Both the position numbers and the translations under genes were made by a program. The notes beneath the pieces are model-generated. The model was not told the origin of the DNA. It saw nothing but the letters and a program-made list of their open reading frames with translations, and ran no database searches. From Saprospiraceae bacterium (GTDB lineage Bacteria > Bacteroidota > Bacteroidia > Chitinophagales > Saprospiraceae), in contig JADZFI010000182.1 in assembly GCA_020850025.1 (NCBI GenBank), forward strand, positions 1 to 6,369: DNA of 6,369 bases. Direction: 5' to 3'. This document shows positions 5,665 to 6,369 of this stretch, in pieces. How positions within the stretch are numbered: the stretch's first letter is position 1; every line of letters starts with the position of its first letter.

Positions 5665-5784
5665 GACTTATCCAGAAAGGCAGAGGGACCGGCCCGTTGA
5701 AGCCTTGGCAACCTGACCGCGTTTTGCGCAAACGCGATTAAGGTGCCAATTCCGTTCTGATGGAAACATCAGAATAGATAAGTC
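5665..5784 (+). promoter_or_regulatory. SAM-I (S-box) riboswitch aptamer
   Basis: This aptamer binds S-adenosylmethionine and controls the downstream transsulfuration/methionine gene. P1 is a perfect 8-bp stem (GACTTATC 5665-5672 with GATAAGTC 5777-5784). P2 starts with AAGGC (5677-5681) against GCCTT (5702-5706) and encloses the conserved GAGGGACCGGCCC and GAA core. P3 is built from GGCAACCT (5707-5714) with AGGTGCC (5741-5747), and its tip is a 7-bp CGCGTTT/AAACGCG hairpin (5718-5736). P4 is a perfect 8-bp stem with a GAAA tetraloop (5755-5774). The hallmark segments GGCAACC and AAGGTGCCAATTCC are intact. The 3' strand of P1 overlaps the antiterminator strand. A possible -7 element (CAACTTTG, 5620-5627) with a poor -33 partner lies 38 bp upstream. 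Confidence 0.97.
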
Positions 5785-5832
5785 GGAAGGCAAAGCCTGT
5801 TTCTGAGCGCAAGAAATGGTCCCTTCCGGCTT
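5780..5832 (+). promoter_or_regulatory. Riboswitch antiterminator
   Basis: AAGTCGGAAGG (5780-5790) can pair with CCTTCCGGCTT (5822-5832) over 11 bp, with one G-U pair. It competes with both the 3' strand of P1 (5777-5784) and the left arm of the terminator (5820-5829). When SAM holds P1 closed, this helix cannot form and the terminator can. The pairing is read directly from the sequence. Confidence 0.85.
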
Positions 5833-5848
5833 GCCGGAGGGGATTTTT
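5820..5848 (+). terminator. SAM-controlled Rho-independent terminator
   Basis: A 10-bp stem (5820-5829 with 5834-5843, one T-G pair) closes a CTTG loop and is followed by five T residues (5844-5848). It is the expression platform of the S-box riboswitch and lies about 100 nt before the start codon, so high SAM would stop transcription before the gene. Confidence 0.9.
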
Positions 5849-5948
5849 ATTTGGACTCTGTTCCACCCTCCCAGGCAAGCAATTTTCAATACCCGGCACC
5901 GGCTTTTTCGGTAAGTTTTTATGGTTTACCATTAAAAACACTGAAAAA

Positions 5949-6369
5949 ATGCAGGAAATCACCAAAATTCTTCACCAACTTCCCATTGATCCCAGCACCG
6001 GGGCCATCTCTGTGCCGATATACCAAACGGCCACCTTTGTGCAGGAGGCGCCCGGCATTCACAAAGGATTCGATTATGCCCGGTCGAATAACCCTACCCG
6101 ATTGGTCCTGGAAAATCTCATTGCCGAGTTGGAAAATGGCAGCAAGGGACTCGCTTTTGCTTCCGGCCTGGCTGCCATTGATGCGGTCCTGAAATTATTG
6201 GAAAGCGGGGATGAGATCATTGCCGTTGACGATATTTATGGAGGTTCTTTTCGACTATTTACCCATGTTTATGAAAAGTTCGGCATTAAAGTGCATTATG
6301 TAGATGCCAGTGTGCCTGAAAACCTCCTTGAGGTACTTTCCGGCAAAACCCGGCTCATCTGGTTGGAAA
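5949..6369 (+). CDS. metB: Cystathionine gamma-synthase-type PLP enzyme (partial, 3' end outside window)
   Basis: The first 140 codons of a Cys/Met-metabolism PLP-dependent enzyme are present, and the reading frame is open to the window edge. Signatures are the N-terminal IDPSTGAISVPIYQTATF (13-30), Y43-A-R45-SNNPTR (phosphate-binding Tyr and Arg donated to the neighbouring subunit), ASGLAAI (71-77), and DDIYGGSFRLF (94-104, with Tyr97 stacking on the PLP ring). The catalytic lysine would lie beyond residue 140 and is not visible. The family joins an activated homoserine with cysteine or sulfide, or runs the reverse transsulfuration step. The SAM-I riboswitch directly upstream favours a biosynthetic role, i.e. 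cystathionine gamma-synthase or O-acyl/acetylhomoserine sulfhydrylase. The N-terminal part alone cannot separate these from cystathionine gamma-lyase. The ATG at 5949 follows an A-rich stretch; the ATG at 5921 is out of frame. Confidence 0.9.
   Translation, partial: MQEITKILHQLPIDPSTGAISVPIYQTATFVQEAPGIHKGFDYARSNNPTRLVLENLIAELENGSKGLAFASGLAAIDAVLKLLESGDEIIAVDDIYGGSFRLFTHVYEKFGIKVHYVDASVPENLLEVLSGKTRLIWLE

Noticed and set aside
5851..6192. + strand frame overlapping the metB start
   Set aside because: It is out of frame with the PLP-enzyme motifs and its translation resembles no family.

Overview
The window looks like ordinary chromosome from a member of the Bacteroidota, most likely a Saprospiria/Chitinophagia-type lineage (inference). 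Supporting signs are: signal peptides ending in (F/S)AQ; start codons preceded by A/T-rich stretches instead of Shine-Dalgarno sites; a promoter of the Bacteroidota type (TTTG, then TAnnTTTG); a DUF1573 protein; a futalosine-pathway menaquinone gene; and a secreted protein of a type I associate with this phylum. No tRNA, rRNA, insertion sequence or CRISPR array is visible.

Left part (1-1946): a secreted, cysteine-rich two-domain protein on + converges with a minus-strand pair. That pair is a small, apparently truncated membrane-anchored protein followed 10 bp later by futalosine hydrolase (mqnB). The convergent genes overlap by 20 bp.

Middle (2018-3599): three + strand genes encode a PAP2-type membrane phosphatase, a secreted DUF1573 protein with a CHC motif, and a four-helix DoxX-like membrane protein. 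The last two are 47 bp apart and may be co-transcribed.

Cas6 region (3600-4671): a stand-alone cas6 lies here with no other cas gene and no repeat array in view. It keeps the C-terminal glycine-rich loop of the family. It has no histidine in its first 123 residues, where the usual catalytic histidine sits, and it ends in a histidine-rich tail built from a short duplicated unit. It abuts a convergent secreted-protein gene stop to stop, through the palindrome TGATCA. That neighbour has a well-formed promoter with a palindrome touching its -33 element.

Right part (5479-6369): a 470-bp intergenic region holds that promoter and then a complete SAM-I (S-box) riboswitch. Its P1 stem, antiterminator and Rho-independent terminator can be drawn base by base. 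It controls a cystathionine gamma-synthase-type gene that runs off the right edge, which is the standard feedback of S-adenosylmethionine on methionine/cysteine synthesis.

The best candidate for something unusual is the solitary Cas6. The riboswitch and the palindrome-flanked promoter are the clearest regulatory elements.
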